64,000 nt of DNA, from positions 186,591 to 250,590 of the forward strand of contig NZ_UNRG01000002.1 in the NCBI RefSeq assembly GCF_900537115.1, read 5' to 3'. The stretch's first letter is position 1; each line of letters starts with the position of its first letter. Both the position numbers and the translations under genes were made by a program. Shown in pieces: positions 20,677 through 28,611 of this stretch. The DNA is from Arthrobacter sp. Alg241-R88. Lineage in GTDB: Bacteria; Actinomycetota; Actinomycetes; Actinomycetales; Micrococcaceae. The notes below the pieces were generated by a model. The model was not told the DNA's origin. It saw only the letters and a list, made by a program, of their open reading frames with translations, and searched no databases.

Positions 20677-21999
20677 TCACCGTGTTACACGCCGGTCGAC
20701 TCCATATTGGGATGGGGTGTTCAAATGATCGCGCAGGGTGGCACCGTCATAGTCCTGGTGGAACAGACCTCGTTGTTGGAGGATCGGCACGACACCGTCG
20801 ACGAAGGCATCAACTCCGCCGTCATAGATGTCCGGGGATACCCAGAAGCCGTCGACAGCCTCTGCCTCAAACCATTCCTGCATGTGGTCGGCGGCTTCGG
20901 CTGCCGGACCGACGATGACGGGGTGGTAGTCGATGACGCCGTGCGCGAGTATGTCGCGGACGGTCCAGCCTTCACGCGCGATCTTCAGTGCGTGGATTGA
21001 CCGGGGGTCGGCCGGTGATGGTCGAGCTTCGGACAACTGCGCCGCCGAGAGCGGTTCATCGAGGCGTGCGGGATCAAGGTACAGACCGAGCATCCGCCCG
21101 AGATACGCCGCGCGTTGAGGGAACGTTCGTGCGCTCAGCGTTATGCGGCGATCGAGGCCTTCTCGTTTACCGGGGGTGATCGTCGTCATCAGGCCGGCGA
21201 AGAACTTGATCTCGTCCGGGTTCCGTCCGGCGCGTTCGGCTGCTTCACGGAACGCGGCGCGCTGTGCACGCGCATCTTCGATCGTGAAGGCGGCGCCGAT
21301 GACGGCGTTTGCCCAGCGTCCGGCGAACTCGTGGGCGTTTGGACTGCCTCCGGCGTGGAAGATGACGGGTTGCCCCTGTTCGGACGGAGGAATGTACAGG
21401 GGCCCGCGGGAGGCGACGTGTTCGCCACCGAGGTTGATCGGGGCGACCTGCTCCGGGTCGGCGAAGCGGCCGGTGGCCTTGTCGTGTACCCAGGCGGTCT
21501 GGCCCCAGCTGCCCCAGAGAGCCTGCACGAGTTGGACCGTCTCGTGTGCTCTTCCGTAGCGTTCCGGGCTGGACGGAATATGTTGGCCGTAGTTGGCGGC
21601 GACGTCTTCGCCGCTGGAGGTGACGGCGTTCCATCCCGTCCGTCCGTGACTCAGGACGTCGAGTGCTTTGAACTGTCGGGCGAGGTTGAATGGTTCGTTG
21701 AAGGTGGTGGAGCCGGTGGCGACGAGGCCGATATGGCTGGTTTCGCGGGCGACCGCTGCCAAGGTGACCATGACGTCGAGGTTGAAGTTGGGTGGCTCGT
21801 TCGCGATGTCGCCGACGTGGGTCGGGCCGTCGGGGAGGAACAGGAATTGGAGTTTTCCGCGCTCGGCGGCTTGGGCGTGCCGAACTTTCGCGTCGAAGCT
21901 CGTATAGCTTGTGGGATCGACTCCTGGGGCGCGCCAGGCGCCAGGCAGGTTGCCGTACCCGTTGCCCAAGTGCAGGCCGATGAGCATCTGTCTGGTCAT
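20677..21999 (-). CDS. flavin-dependent monooxygenase, NtaA/SnaA/DszA-type (first paralogue)
   Basis: The 440-residue protein belongs to the luciferase-like two-component monooxygenases that take FMNH2 from a separate reductase. Family segments include FLPDGPTHVGD, the core SHIGLVATGSTTFNEPFNLARQFKALDVLSHGRTGWNAVTS and QGQPVIFHAGGSPNAHEFAGRWANAV. It is clearly paralogous to the next gene on the same strand. The ATG at 21999 has GGAGAG about ten bases upstream. The likely donor is the flavin reductase at 23415–23903 in the same unit. The substrate is unknown; the family attacks C–N and C–S bonds of chelators, antibiotics and sulfones. Confidence 0.85.
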   Translation of the reverse strand: MTRQMLIGLHLGNGYGNLPGAWRAPGVDPTSYTSFDAKVRHAQAAERGKLQFLFLPDGPTHVGDIANEPPNFNLDVMVTLAAVARETSHIGLVATGSTTFNEPFNLARQFKALDVLSHGRTGWNAVTSSGEDVAANYGQHIPSSPERYGRAHETVQLVQALWGSWGQTAWVHDKATGRFADPEQVAPINLGGEHVASRGPLYIPPSEQGQPVIFHAGGSPNAHEFAGRWANAVIGAAFTIEDARAQRAAFREAAERAGRNPDEIKFFAGLMTTITPGKREGLDRRITLSARTFPQRAAYLGRMLGLYLDPARLDEPLSAAQLSEARPSPADPRSIHALKIAREGWTVRDILAHGVIDYHPVIVGPAAEAADHMQEWFEAEAVDGFWVSPDIYDGGVDAFVDGVVPILQQRGLFHQDYDGATLRDHLNTPSQYGVDRRVTR

Positions 22000-22082
22000 G
22001 ATGTTTTCTCTCCGTGTGTAAATCTGAGCTGTCGTTGCTGTCGAGTGCGCTCTAGGTATGGGCTGTGGAGGCGGACCCGTTG

Positions 22083-23411
22083 TTAGGGAGTCCGCGTTCG
22101 ACGGTGCAGGCCGTACTGGTGGTCGATGCCGAGATTCTCGCGGAGGGTCTCGCCTTCGTACTCGGTGCGGAACAGGCCGCGCTGCTGCAGGATCGGAATG
22201 ACTCCGTCGACGAAGGACTCTATTCCCTCGGGAATAACACCGGGGATGACTAAGAAGCCGTCCGCGGCATCAGCTTCGAACCATTCCTGCAGGTGATCTG
22301 CGATCACTTCGGGGGGACCGATGGGGGCAGGGTGGTAGTCGATGACGGCATGGTAGAGAACTTCGCGCACCGTCCAGCCTTCCTTGGCGACCTTGAGGGC
22401 TCTGGGCGACCGCGGGTCACCGGGGTCGGCCCGCGCGACGGCGAGCTGATCCGCGCGCAGTGGCGCGTCGAGGTCCATTGGCCCCAACGGCAGGCCGAGG
22501 AGCTGGCCGAGATGGCGCACCTGCTGCTCGATGTCGGGTTCGATCAGCTTTCCGCGTCGAGCAAGAGCCTCCGCGTGGGTCGACGCGATGGTGGGCATCA
22601 CTCCGACGAAGAACTTGACGTCGTCAGGGCTGCGACCGGCAGATTCGGCGGCGTGGCGCACTGCGGCGCGCTGGTGCCGGGCCTCCTCTATGGTGAAGAC
22701 CTCGCTAATGAGGATGTCGGCGTAGCGGCCGGCGAAGGCGAGGCTGTACGGGCTTGCGCCGGCGTGGGCCATGACCGGCTGGCCCTGCTTGGAGGGCGGG
22801 ACCTCGAGTGGGCCGCGGGAGGAGGCGTAAGTCCCTCTGAGGTTCACGGGCGAGATTTTGGACATGTCGGTGATCCTCCGGGACTGCTGGTCGCCGATCC
22901 AGGCATCCTCTTCCCAGCTTCCCCAGAGCGCCTGGACGATCTGAACGACCTCGTCTGCGCGGGCATAGCGAGTGTCACGGTCCTCGATCGCGCGCCCGAA
23001 GTTCGCGGCCGCCTGAGGTGAGGAGGTGGTCACGGCGTTCCAGCCCATGCGCCCGCGGGAAACGACGTCGAGTGACTTGAGCACGCGGGCGATGTTGTAG
23101 GGCTCCTGGAAGGTGGCGCTGACCGTGGTGACGAGACCGATCCGCTCGGTAGCCAGGGCGATGGCGGTGGCAACGATGGTCGGCTCGAGGGTCTGGTTCG
23201 GCGCGTGCGCCTCACTGCGCTGGGTCTGCGCGAGGAAGTCGCCCTGGAAGAGGAAATCGAACATGCCACGTTCGGCGGCCTGAGCGGCGCGCACCAGGAC
23301 GTGAATGTTGTCGTAGTCGCGGGGATCGACTCCGGGTTCCAACCATGCGTACGGGCTGGCGCCGTAGGGAGTGGCACTTGCTGCGGCGAGATGCATCTTC
23401 TTACGGGACAT
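22083..23411 (-). CDS. flavin-dependent monooxygenase, NtaA/SnaA/DszA-type (second paralogue)
   Basis: The 442-residue protein has the same architecture as its neighbour: FLFQGDFLAQ, RIGLVTTVSATFQEPYNIARVLKSLDVVSRGRMGWNAVTTS, and QGQPVMAHAGASPYSLAFAGRYADIL. The two share the motif plan but differ in many residues, so they are old paralogues with probably different substrates. The ATG lies three bases after the reductase stop and has GAGAGAG upstream, so it is translationally linked to the reductase and is the more likely direct partner. Confidence 0.85.
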   Translation of the reverse strand: MSRKKMHLAAASATPYGASPYAWLEPGVDPRDYDNIHVLVRAAQAAERGMFDFLFQGDFLAQTQRSEAHAPNQTLEPTIVATAIALATERIGLVTTVSATFQEPYNIARVLKSLDVVSRGRMGWNAVTTSSPQAAANFGRAIEDRDTRYARADEVVQIVQALWGSWEEDAWIGDQQSRRITDMSKISPVNLRGTYASSRGPLEVPPSKQGQPVMAHAGASPYSLAFAGRYADILISEVFTIEEARHQRAAVRHAAESAGRSPDDVKFFVGVMPTIASTHAEALARRGKLIEPDIEQQVRHLGQLLGLPLGPMDLDAPLRADQLAVARADPGDPRSPRALKVAKEGWTVREVLYHAVIDYHPAPIGPPEVIADHLQEWFEADAADGFLVIPGVIPEGIESFVDGVIPILQQRGLFRTEYEGETLRENLGIDHQYGLHRRTRTP

Positions 23412-23414
23412 CGT

Positions 23415-23903
23415 CTACTCTCTCTCGCGCTGGATCACGGCGATCTGGCGGTTGTAAAAGGTCAAGGGGCTCATGTCGTCGTAGCGCTCGTGGTCTATGA
23501 CTTCGAAGAGTACGAGCTCGTGGTCACCAGCTGGCACGTGCTGGTGTGGCCGAACGACGAAGGTGGCTGCCGCCTGCGGCAGGGTGCGTGCCTGGGTGGT
23601 GGCGTGATCTAGAGTGATGCCGTCGAGCCGGGCGGGGCCGGACAGGCGAAGCTGAGACACGAGGGCGAGGTGGGATTCTCCCAGAATCGTGATACCCAAC
23701 TCTTGCGCTTGGCGAAGCCGGGGCCAGGTGGTCGAGGTATGGGTAAAGGCCATGGAGACGAGTGGCGGGTCCAGAGAAATGCTGGTGAAGGAGTTCGCGA
23801 GCATCGCCTCGTTCTGGCCGTTGACCTCGGCGGCAATAAGGGCCATTCCGGTGGGGTAGGCGGCGAGGGAGTGACGCATGGTAGCGGCTGACGAGGTTTG
23901 CAC
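23415..23903 (-). CDS. flavin reductase (HpaC/NtaB-like) partner of the monooxygenases
   Basis: The 162-residue protein has the split-barrel flavin reductase pattern: MRHSLAAYPTGMALIAAEV, MLANSFTSISLDPPLVSMAF, RLRQAQELGITIL, and the late H-x-L-V-L-F-E segment. It would reduce FMN with NAD(P)H for the two monooxygenases downstream. The start is GTG at 23903 with AGGAAAG upstream; ATG 23879 is an alternative that keeps the whole domain. It lies between the exporter and the monooxygenases in one minus-strand unit. Confidence 0.85.
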   Translation of the reverse strand: MQTSSAATMRHSLAAYPTGMALIAAEVNGQNEAMLANSFTSISLDPPLVSMAFTHTSTTWPRLRQAQELGITILGESHLALVSQLRLSGPARLDGITLDHATTQARTLPQAAATFVVRPHQHVPAGDHELVLFEVIDHERYDDMSPLTFYNRQIAVIQRERE

Positions 23904-23957
23904 TGTCGATATCTTTCCTATCGGATGATCGGGTTTCGGAGCAGTCGGGGGTGATGC

Positions 23958-25436
23958 TCAGTGCCCGACGGGCACCTGGGCGCCGCTGGAGGCGGGCTTG
24001 CGGATGAAGAATGCGAGCGGGATTGCGATAAGCGAGAGGACTGCTCCACAGACGAACGCGGCATGGATACCGGCGGCCGTGGCCGCGATGACGTTGGTCC
24101 CGTCTTCGATTCGGGGTGTCGATGTCACGGTCATCATCGTGAAAAACACGGCGATGCCGACCGCGCCGGCGAGCTGCTGTACGGTGCTGACCGTGGCGCT
24201 GCCGTGGGAGTAGAACTGCGGGCTGAGCGATGCGAGTCCCGAGGTGAACAACGGGGTGAATGCGAGGGCCAGGCCGATGCTCAGCACGATGTGGGCGATG
24301 AGGACCGTGACGCTGCTCGAACCAGCGCCCAGCGTCGTCATGAACCACAGCGCACCGCTCACGATGGTCGAGCCCGGAACAACGAGCACGGTCGGGCCGG
24401 CTTTGTCATAGAGGCGCCCGACGAACGGCGCGAGGAACCCCATCACAAGTCCGCCGGGCAGCATCAGCAAGCCGGTGGTCAGGGCATCGAGTTCGAGCAC
24501 GTTCTGCGTGTAGATCGGCAGCAGGGTGAGAGTGCCAAACAGTATGGTCGTATAGATCGCGATCACGGCTATCGCGAGCGTGAAGCCCGAGCTTGTGAAG
24601 GTGCGCAGGTCAAGCAGTGCGCGGTCCGAGCGTTGCAGCTTCAACTGGCGCAGGATGAAAAGCGCGATGCCTGCTGCGCCAACGGCGAGGGGTGCCCAGC
24701 TGGTTGGGCTGGAGATTCCTGCCTCGGTCTCGCCGATGTGACTGAGGCCAAAAACGAGCCCGCCGAAGCCGATGGCCGAAAGAACGACCGACACGTAATC
24801 GAGCGGGGTCTTGCGCGGCTCGCTGACGTTGGGAATGCGCAGGACCCCGACCACGAGAGCAAGTACGGCGACCGGCAGCACGATGATGAACATCCAGCGC
24901 CAGCTCAGGGCGCTCAGGATGAGGCCCGATACGGTCGGGCCGACCGCGGGGGCGACAGAGATCACGATCGAGACGTTGCCCATCACGCGTCCGCGTCGCT
25001 CTGCCGGAACGAGGGTGAACACGGCGGTGAAAAGCAGCGGGATCATGATCGCCGTACCCAAGGCCTGCACGACACGTGCGGCGACCAGGATCTCAAAGCC
25101 GGGCGCGATGGCCGCGATGAGTGTGCCGAAACTGAACAACGACATTGCGCTGATGAAGATCGCGCGAGTACTGACGCGCTGCAACAAGAAGCCGGTGATC
25201 GGAATCACGACCGCCATGGTGAGGAGGAAGGCGGTGGTGAGCCACTGCGCCGCACTTGCCTCGATGTCGAAATCGCCCATGAGGTGAGGAAGTGCGACGC
25301 TCATGATCGTCTCGTTCAGGATGACGACAAACGTTGATGCAAGCAGTACCCCGATCGCGAGCCGATTGCGCGCGTCGACCTCCTGCCGATGAGTATGCGC
25401 CGCCTGGGGAAGCGATGCGGTGGAGGTATCTGACAT
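23958..25436 (-). CDS. DHA2-family MFS exporter, about 14 transmembrane helices
   Basis: The 492-residue protein starts with a hydrophilic stretch and then NRLAIGVLLASTFVVILNETIMSVALPHLMGDFDI, which is the DHA2 (EmrB/LfrA-like) helix 1–2 pattern, with QWLTTAFLLTMAVVIPITGFL following. Proton-driven export of a drug-like compound is expected. The ATG at 25436 is preferred over an upstream frame extending to 25517 that lacks membrane-protein character. It is divergent from a TetR gene across an inverted-repeat operator, a classical efflux–repressor pair, and heads the unit with the flavin monooxygenase genes. Confidence 0.88.
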   Translation of the reverse strand: MSDTSTASLPQAAHTHRQEVDARNRLAIGVLLASTFVVILNETIMSVALPHLMGDFDIEASAAQWLTTAFLLTMAVVIPITGFLLQRVSTRAIFISAMSLFSFGTLIAAIAPGFEILVAARVVQALGTAIMIPLLFTAVFTLVPAERRGRVMGNVSIVISVAPAVGPTVSGLILSALSWRWMFIIVLPVAVLALVVGVLRIPNVSEPRKTPLDYVSVVLSAIGFGGLVFGLSHIGETEAGISSPTSWAPLAVGAAGIALFILRQLKLQRSDRALLDLRTFTSSGFTLAIAVIAIYTTILFGTLTLLPIYTQNVLELDALTTGLLMLPGGLVMGFLAPFVGRLYDKAGPTVLVVPGSTIVSGALWFMTTLGAGSSSVTVLIAHIVLSIGLALAFTPLFTSGLASLSPQFYSHGSATVSTVQQLAGAVGIAVFFTMMTVTSTPRIEDGTNVIAATAAGIHAAFVCGAVLSLIAIPLAFFIRKPASSGAQVPVGH

Positions 25437-25541
25437 AGCTACATTCCGTTCATTGAAAGGTTGATTGCGGGCGACACCAGGACACGGGGGGCAACCCGAG
25501 CCAGAGTGTGGCGACACACCATCGGTCGACCGAAGTGTGGT

Positions 25542-25590
25542 CTATAGTGGAGAGTGTCTCCTCCTAGGCGTACGGCTATACGGAGACACT
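25542..25590. promoter_or_regulatory. divergent promoter/operator between exporter and TetR gene
   Basis: AGTGTCTCC (25553–25561) and GGAGACACT (25582–25590) form a perfect 9-base inverted repeat with a 20-base spacer, in the 185-base gap. TATAGT (25542–25547) just before the left arm is a good -10 box toward the TetR gene. The position suits binding by the adjacent TetR protein. Confidence 0.6.
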
Positions 25591-25621
25591 CCCCGTTTTG
25601 TCAAAAAGTGAGGCAACCGTT

Positions 25622-26245
25622 ATGTCCAGGACCGCTACGAGCAACGCTCGCGCCCCGCGGGCTGATGCCCGACGCAATCGAGATCACATCCTCGACACCG
25701 CCGAGCAGTACTTCTCTAAGCACGGAGTCGGCGGCTCGCTCGACGCGATCGCGAAACAAGCGGGCGTCGGCGCGGGAACCCTGTACCGGCATTTTCCCAA
25801 CCGGGAAGCTCTGCTCGCGGCCTTGCTCGCCGCGCGCGATGAGGCGCTGATGTCCCGCCGGGACGAGCTCCGCACCAAGGCGGCTAACGCAGCCGACGCA
25901 CTCGACGGCTGGCTTGAAGCGCTGACCGAGTGGGCAGGCGCGTTCGACGGGCTGCCCGACCCCCTCCGCGCTGCGGCGGCCACCAGTACATCCCCGCTCG
26001 CAGTTACGTGCGAAGGATTCATCACAACAACCGAGGAGTTTCTGCACGCCGCACAACGAGATGGAAGTGCCCGGAAGGAGATTCGGGCACGGGATCTCTT
26101 CTTGGTGGCACTGGCCACGAGCTGGGTCCGCGGAGCGGCTTTGGCCGATGGTGCATCCGCCGCGGCCCTGGCCGGTATCACCAGGAATGGGTGGGAACTG
26201 AACCCGTCCCGCACGCGCGGGGTGTCACCGACAACCGTCGACTAG
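25622..26245 (+). CDS. TetR/AcrR-family transcriptional repressor
   Basis: The 207-residue protein has an N-terminal helix-turn-helix, RRNRDHILDTAEQYFSKHG...LDAIAKQAGVGAGTLYRHFPNREALLAAL (about residues 17–65), followed by an all-helical ligand domain. GTLYRHFPNREAL is the recognition-helix signature of the SACE_7040-type subgroup. ATG 25622 is chosen, with GAGG eight bases upstream; the TTG at 25598 lies close to the operator arm. It probably represses itself and the divergent exporter–monooxygenase unit. Confidence 0.9.
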   Translation: MSRTATSNARAPRADARRNRDHILDTAEQYFSKHGVGGSLDAIAKQAGVGAGTLYRHFPNREALLAALLAARDEALMSRRDELRTKAANAADALDGWLEALTEWAGAFDGLPDPLRAAAATSTSPLAVTCEGFITTTEEFLHAAQRDGSARKEIRARDLFLVALATSWVRGAALADGASAAALAGITRNGWELNPSRTRGVSPTTVD

Positions 26246-26559
26246 AACGTCACATCATCCGGGTTATCCATGCTGGAAAGCGGGAGCCAGGGGGTAGCTC
26301 CCTCGGCAGCAGTAGCAGTGGATAACCCATCAGGATTGTCCCCGGCTGTGGGTAGGCGAGCCGGGTGCGTAGACGGTGCCTGCTCAAGCTCCCGATGCCG
26401 GGCAGCTTTATGACTGGTCCCCGCTCGGACGGCCGACGTGCGGCCGGAGTCGATGAATCCTCTGCCGATTCAAGAGCGAGTCGGGTTCGGTCGTGGTTCG
26501 CAGAGGTGCGGAACCAGAGGGCTCTGTGCTGTACGCCGATTGCTACCCCAGCTAAGTCC
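26246..26559. other. intergenic, no gene recognised
   Basis: This is the first part of a 1.34-kb stretch without an intact gene, following the TetR gene. The short frames on both strands have no family resemblance or ribosome-binding sites. Confidence 0.5.
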
Positions 26560-26842
26560 GTTATCCCACAGCAAGCCACGGCGGGCTGCCGTGGCTTGCA
26601 AAAGCATGACGAGGCCTGTCGCCGCTGTCATCATCACCGCCATAGGGATAGCGGTTCCTGTGCCGCCCAAGCCCACATAGTGGAGTAGCTGCGGCGCCGA
26701 AGACGAACTGGATGAACCCCAGCCCGGCCGCACCGCTGCCGGAAACATGAGGGACAGCCTCGAGAGCCGGGGCGGTCAAATTCCCTTGGATGAAGCCCAT
26801 GGAGCGCTGACTGCGAGCCAGGTCGGCAAGGCAAGGAACCAA
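26560..26842 (-). pseudogene. C-terminal remnant of a Bcr/CflA-type MFS efflux transporter, frameshifted
   Basis: On the minus strand, one frame reads GFIQGNLTAPALEAVPHVSG then SGAAGLGFIQFVFGAAATPL. After a single extra base near CCACTATGTGGG the next frame continues VGLGGTGTAIPMAVMMTAAT then GLVMLLQATAARRG. Joined, this is the penultimate and last helix region of Bcr/CflA-type drug exporters. The rest of the gene, some 300 residues, is missing upstream. It is therefore a decayed fragment with a +1 frameshift, not a functional gene. Confidence 0.75.
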
Positions 26843-26918
26843 TCTGGGTCAAAAGGCGGGCGAGTTCGGCGCCGTAAGGGCGGACGTCCGGGCAGACGAC
26901 TTTCAAATAGGCACTATC

Positions 26919-27328
26919 TCATAGCTCTGGGGTTGCGCCGGTCTCGGAGTTTGCCACTCGCGAAGCAAACTTTCATTCTCCGTCAACTCGGCGAAACCTG
27001 TCGACATAGGTGCCGATTGCCGCGAGGACAGGAGTGCTATCGACTATTTTGGAAAAACTGGAAGTAGGCAGTACCGGATGCTTCGTCCCCGTCGATCGCA
27101 ACGTATGTTTGAAACGTAGTGCTTCGCCTGGAAGCCGTGGGGAAGCTATAGCTCTTCGCTCAGGATACGAAGGTCGTTATGCCCACGGCGAGGCCCGATA
27201 CGGGGGATCTCACAAGATTCGTTCTAAGTAAACAGTGCAACCCACTCTTCGTGCTGATTCAGATCTCGGGTCGCGCCGAAGAGGGAACAGAGACGGTAGA
27301 TCGCCCACATGTCGTCGGCATATGTCAT
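26919..27328 (-). pseudogene. decayed SnoaL-like (NTF2-fold) gene
   Basis: A clean start (GGAGTCAAT then ATG at 27328) opens MTYADDMWAIYRLCSLFGAT then RDLNQHEEWVALFT, the typical SnoaL N-terminal helix, but stops at TAG (27224–27226). Downstream pieces in shifting frames read LPHGFQAKHYVSNI, VAIDGDEASGTAYFQFF, and KIVDSTPVLAAIGTYVDRF then RRVDGE. There TGA (26973–26975) replaces the expected Trp codon before KFASRVAN. Order and content match one SnoaL-like protein of about 130–150 residues with at least two stops and two frameshifts. The retained ribosome-binding site shows it was once expressed. Confidence 0.75.
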
Positions 27329-27489
27329 ATTGACTCCTTCGTCAGGCTGGAGTTGCGCAAAAGCGCGTCCGGGATAACCCCCGTCTGGACCAAGCCCGGC
27401 AATCGGCGTCGGCTCAATCTCTTAGCGTCGGTTCGTGACGGACATCTGAAAGCATGCCGACGGCGGTGGGGCCCAGGAAAGGAGACATC

Positions 27490-27513
27490 ATGATCCTCGA
27501 TCTCGAGATCTGA
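27490..27513 (+). other. seven-codon micro-ORF with strong ribosome-binding site
   Basis: AGGAAAGGAG precedes ATG 27490, which reads MILDLEI and stops at TGA 27511–27513. CTCTTAGCGT lies 62 bases upstream and resembles the -10 part of the promoter modules described at 38–63 kb. A hairpin follows 11 bases after the stop. This may be the truncated start of a lost gene, or a leader peptide without a downstream gene. Confidence 0.3.
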
Positions 27514-27524
27514 GACAATCCGCC

Positions 27525-27553
27525 GGGCTTCCGAACCAGCGGTTCGGGAGCCC
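27525..27553. terminator. hairpin downstream of the esterase gene
   Basis: GGGCTTCCGAACC and GGTTCGGGAGCCC form a 13-base stem with one G·T pair and an AGC loop, 34 bases beyond the stop of the minus-strand hydrolase gene. No T tract follows on the minus strand; the plus strand reads CGCTTTA. Confidence 0.55.
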
Positions 27554-27587
27554 CGCTTTACCCGCTAACCCGCCAAATGCCTTCCGT

Positions 27588-28550
27588 CTACTGTGCGTCA
27601 GCGGTGTCCGGATGATCGCGCCAAATCCACCTCAGGGTCTCGGGAAGGACCGCGCCACCGTGCACCAGTGAGTGTCCGCCTTCGCCGTAGACGAACTTGG
27701 CATCGTAGCGTCGATACTCAAGGGCCGCGAACATGTCCTTATTGGCAATCGGGATACTGCCGAAGATTACATCAAGGTCCCGGGCTCCCGTCTGAAGCCA
27801 GACCCGGATGGGTTTTCTCGGGTTCTGCCGAATTGCCGACGGGTGGTTGTGGCCACCCCGGATATTAATGAAGCTGCCGCAATGGGAGATGACGTTGCCG
27901 AAGACGTCAGGGCGGGACCAAGCCGCAGTGAACGCGCAATTGCCGCCCGAGCTGATCCCTACAAGCAGTCGATCGCGAGGAACGGTGGAGATATTGAGAT
28001 CTCCTAAGGCATCCGGCAGGAATTCGTCCGTGAGGAACCTGGCATAATCGCCGTTGACGGAGTCATATTCGACGCTGCGGTTGTCTGTTCCGCCAAAAAA
28101 GGGATACCCCGGGCCCTTTTCGCCTGCTTCGATGAATACGGCAACGGTAACCGGAATCTCGCCCTTGTTGATGAGGTTGTCCAGCACAATATCAGCGTTG
28201 GCCTTCGGCGCCAGATACAGGTTCGCATCCTGAAAGATGGCCAAGGCGGCGGGCTTTTCGGGGGTGTATTGAGCGGGGACGTAGACGTAGTAGTCCCTTT
28301 CGACGCCGGGGTAAACGCTTCGCCCTGTGTGACGTCCTTTGGTGAGCCTGCCGCGAGGGCTTCCGGGCTGTCGCTCGGAATCTGGACCCAGTGAATAAAT
28401 CGGCTTCGTGTCATCGCCGAGGACATAGGCCTCAGCATCTTTGCTGGAGATTATGAGGTCATCCTGGTATTCGTTTTCTTTCCGGTAATGCTCATCCGGG
28501 GCATCGCGGTCATCAGCCAGGCCTAGTTCGGTGTCGGGGGATTGCGTCAT
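27588..28550 (-). CDS. alpha/beta-hydrolase, Fes/esterase-D-like
   Basis: The 320-residue protein has the enterochelin-esterase/esterase-D fold: RSVYPGVERDYYVYVPAQYTP, AIFQDANLYL, the nucleophile elbow LLVGISSGGNCAF, an acid-region VWLQTGARDLD and the late GGHSLVHGGAVLPETLRWIW with the likely catalytic His. Hydrolysis of an ester or lactone is expected; the substrate is unknown. ATG 28550 is set by AAAGGA about five bases upstream; the frame extending to 28784 runs into the SDR gene and has no family character. It is the last gene of the ABC-transporter unit. Confidence 0.82.
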   Translation of the reverse strand: MTQSPDTELGLADDRDAPDEHYRKENEYQDDLIISSKDAEAYVLGDDTKPIYSLGPDSERQPGSPRGRLTKGRHTGRSVYPGVERDYYVYVPAQYTPEKPAALAIFQDANLYLAPKANADIVLDNLINKGEIPVTVAVFIEAGEKGPGYPFFGGTDNRSVEYDSVNGDYARFLTDEFLPDALGDLNISTVPRDRLLVGISSGGNCAFTAAWSRPDVFGNVISHCGSFINIRGGHNHPSAIRQNPRKPIRVWLQTGARDLDVIFGSIPIANKDMFAALEYRRYDAKFVYGEGGHSLVHGGAVLPETLRWIWRDHPDTADAQ

Positions 28551-28611
28551 CGTGATCCTTTCATTGGTGGGGAAGTCTTCATCCCCCGGTATCAGTAGAA
28601 ATGCGGTTCGC

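Noticed and set aside
20490..20918. 142-codon plus-strand frame
   Set aside because: It runs antisense into the flavin monooxygenase gene, has no ribosome-binding site and no family character.
21115..22086. 323-codon plus-strand frame opposite the first NtaA-type monooxygenase
   Set aside because: It is a shadow of the minus-strand gene; the minus strand has all family motifs.
23961..25337. 458-codon plus-strand frame opposite the DHA2 exporter
   Set aside because: Its translation is highly charged and repetitive (Arg/Asp/Glu-rich), typical of antisense to a hydrophobic membrane-protein gene.
26634..26906. 90-codon minus-strand frame between the two relics
   Set aside because: It overlaps the MFS remnant in another phase. 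Its first half (PDVRPYGAELARLLTQIGS) looks protein-like, but I could not assign it and the frame is not a complete gene.
27361..27430. Fifth complete copy of the AraC-type module
   Set aside because: Only CTCTTAGCGT matches. The TTGGC repeat and CATGCC are absent at the required distances, so it is treated as a partial resemblance.
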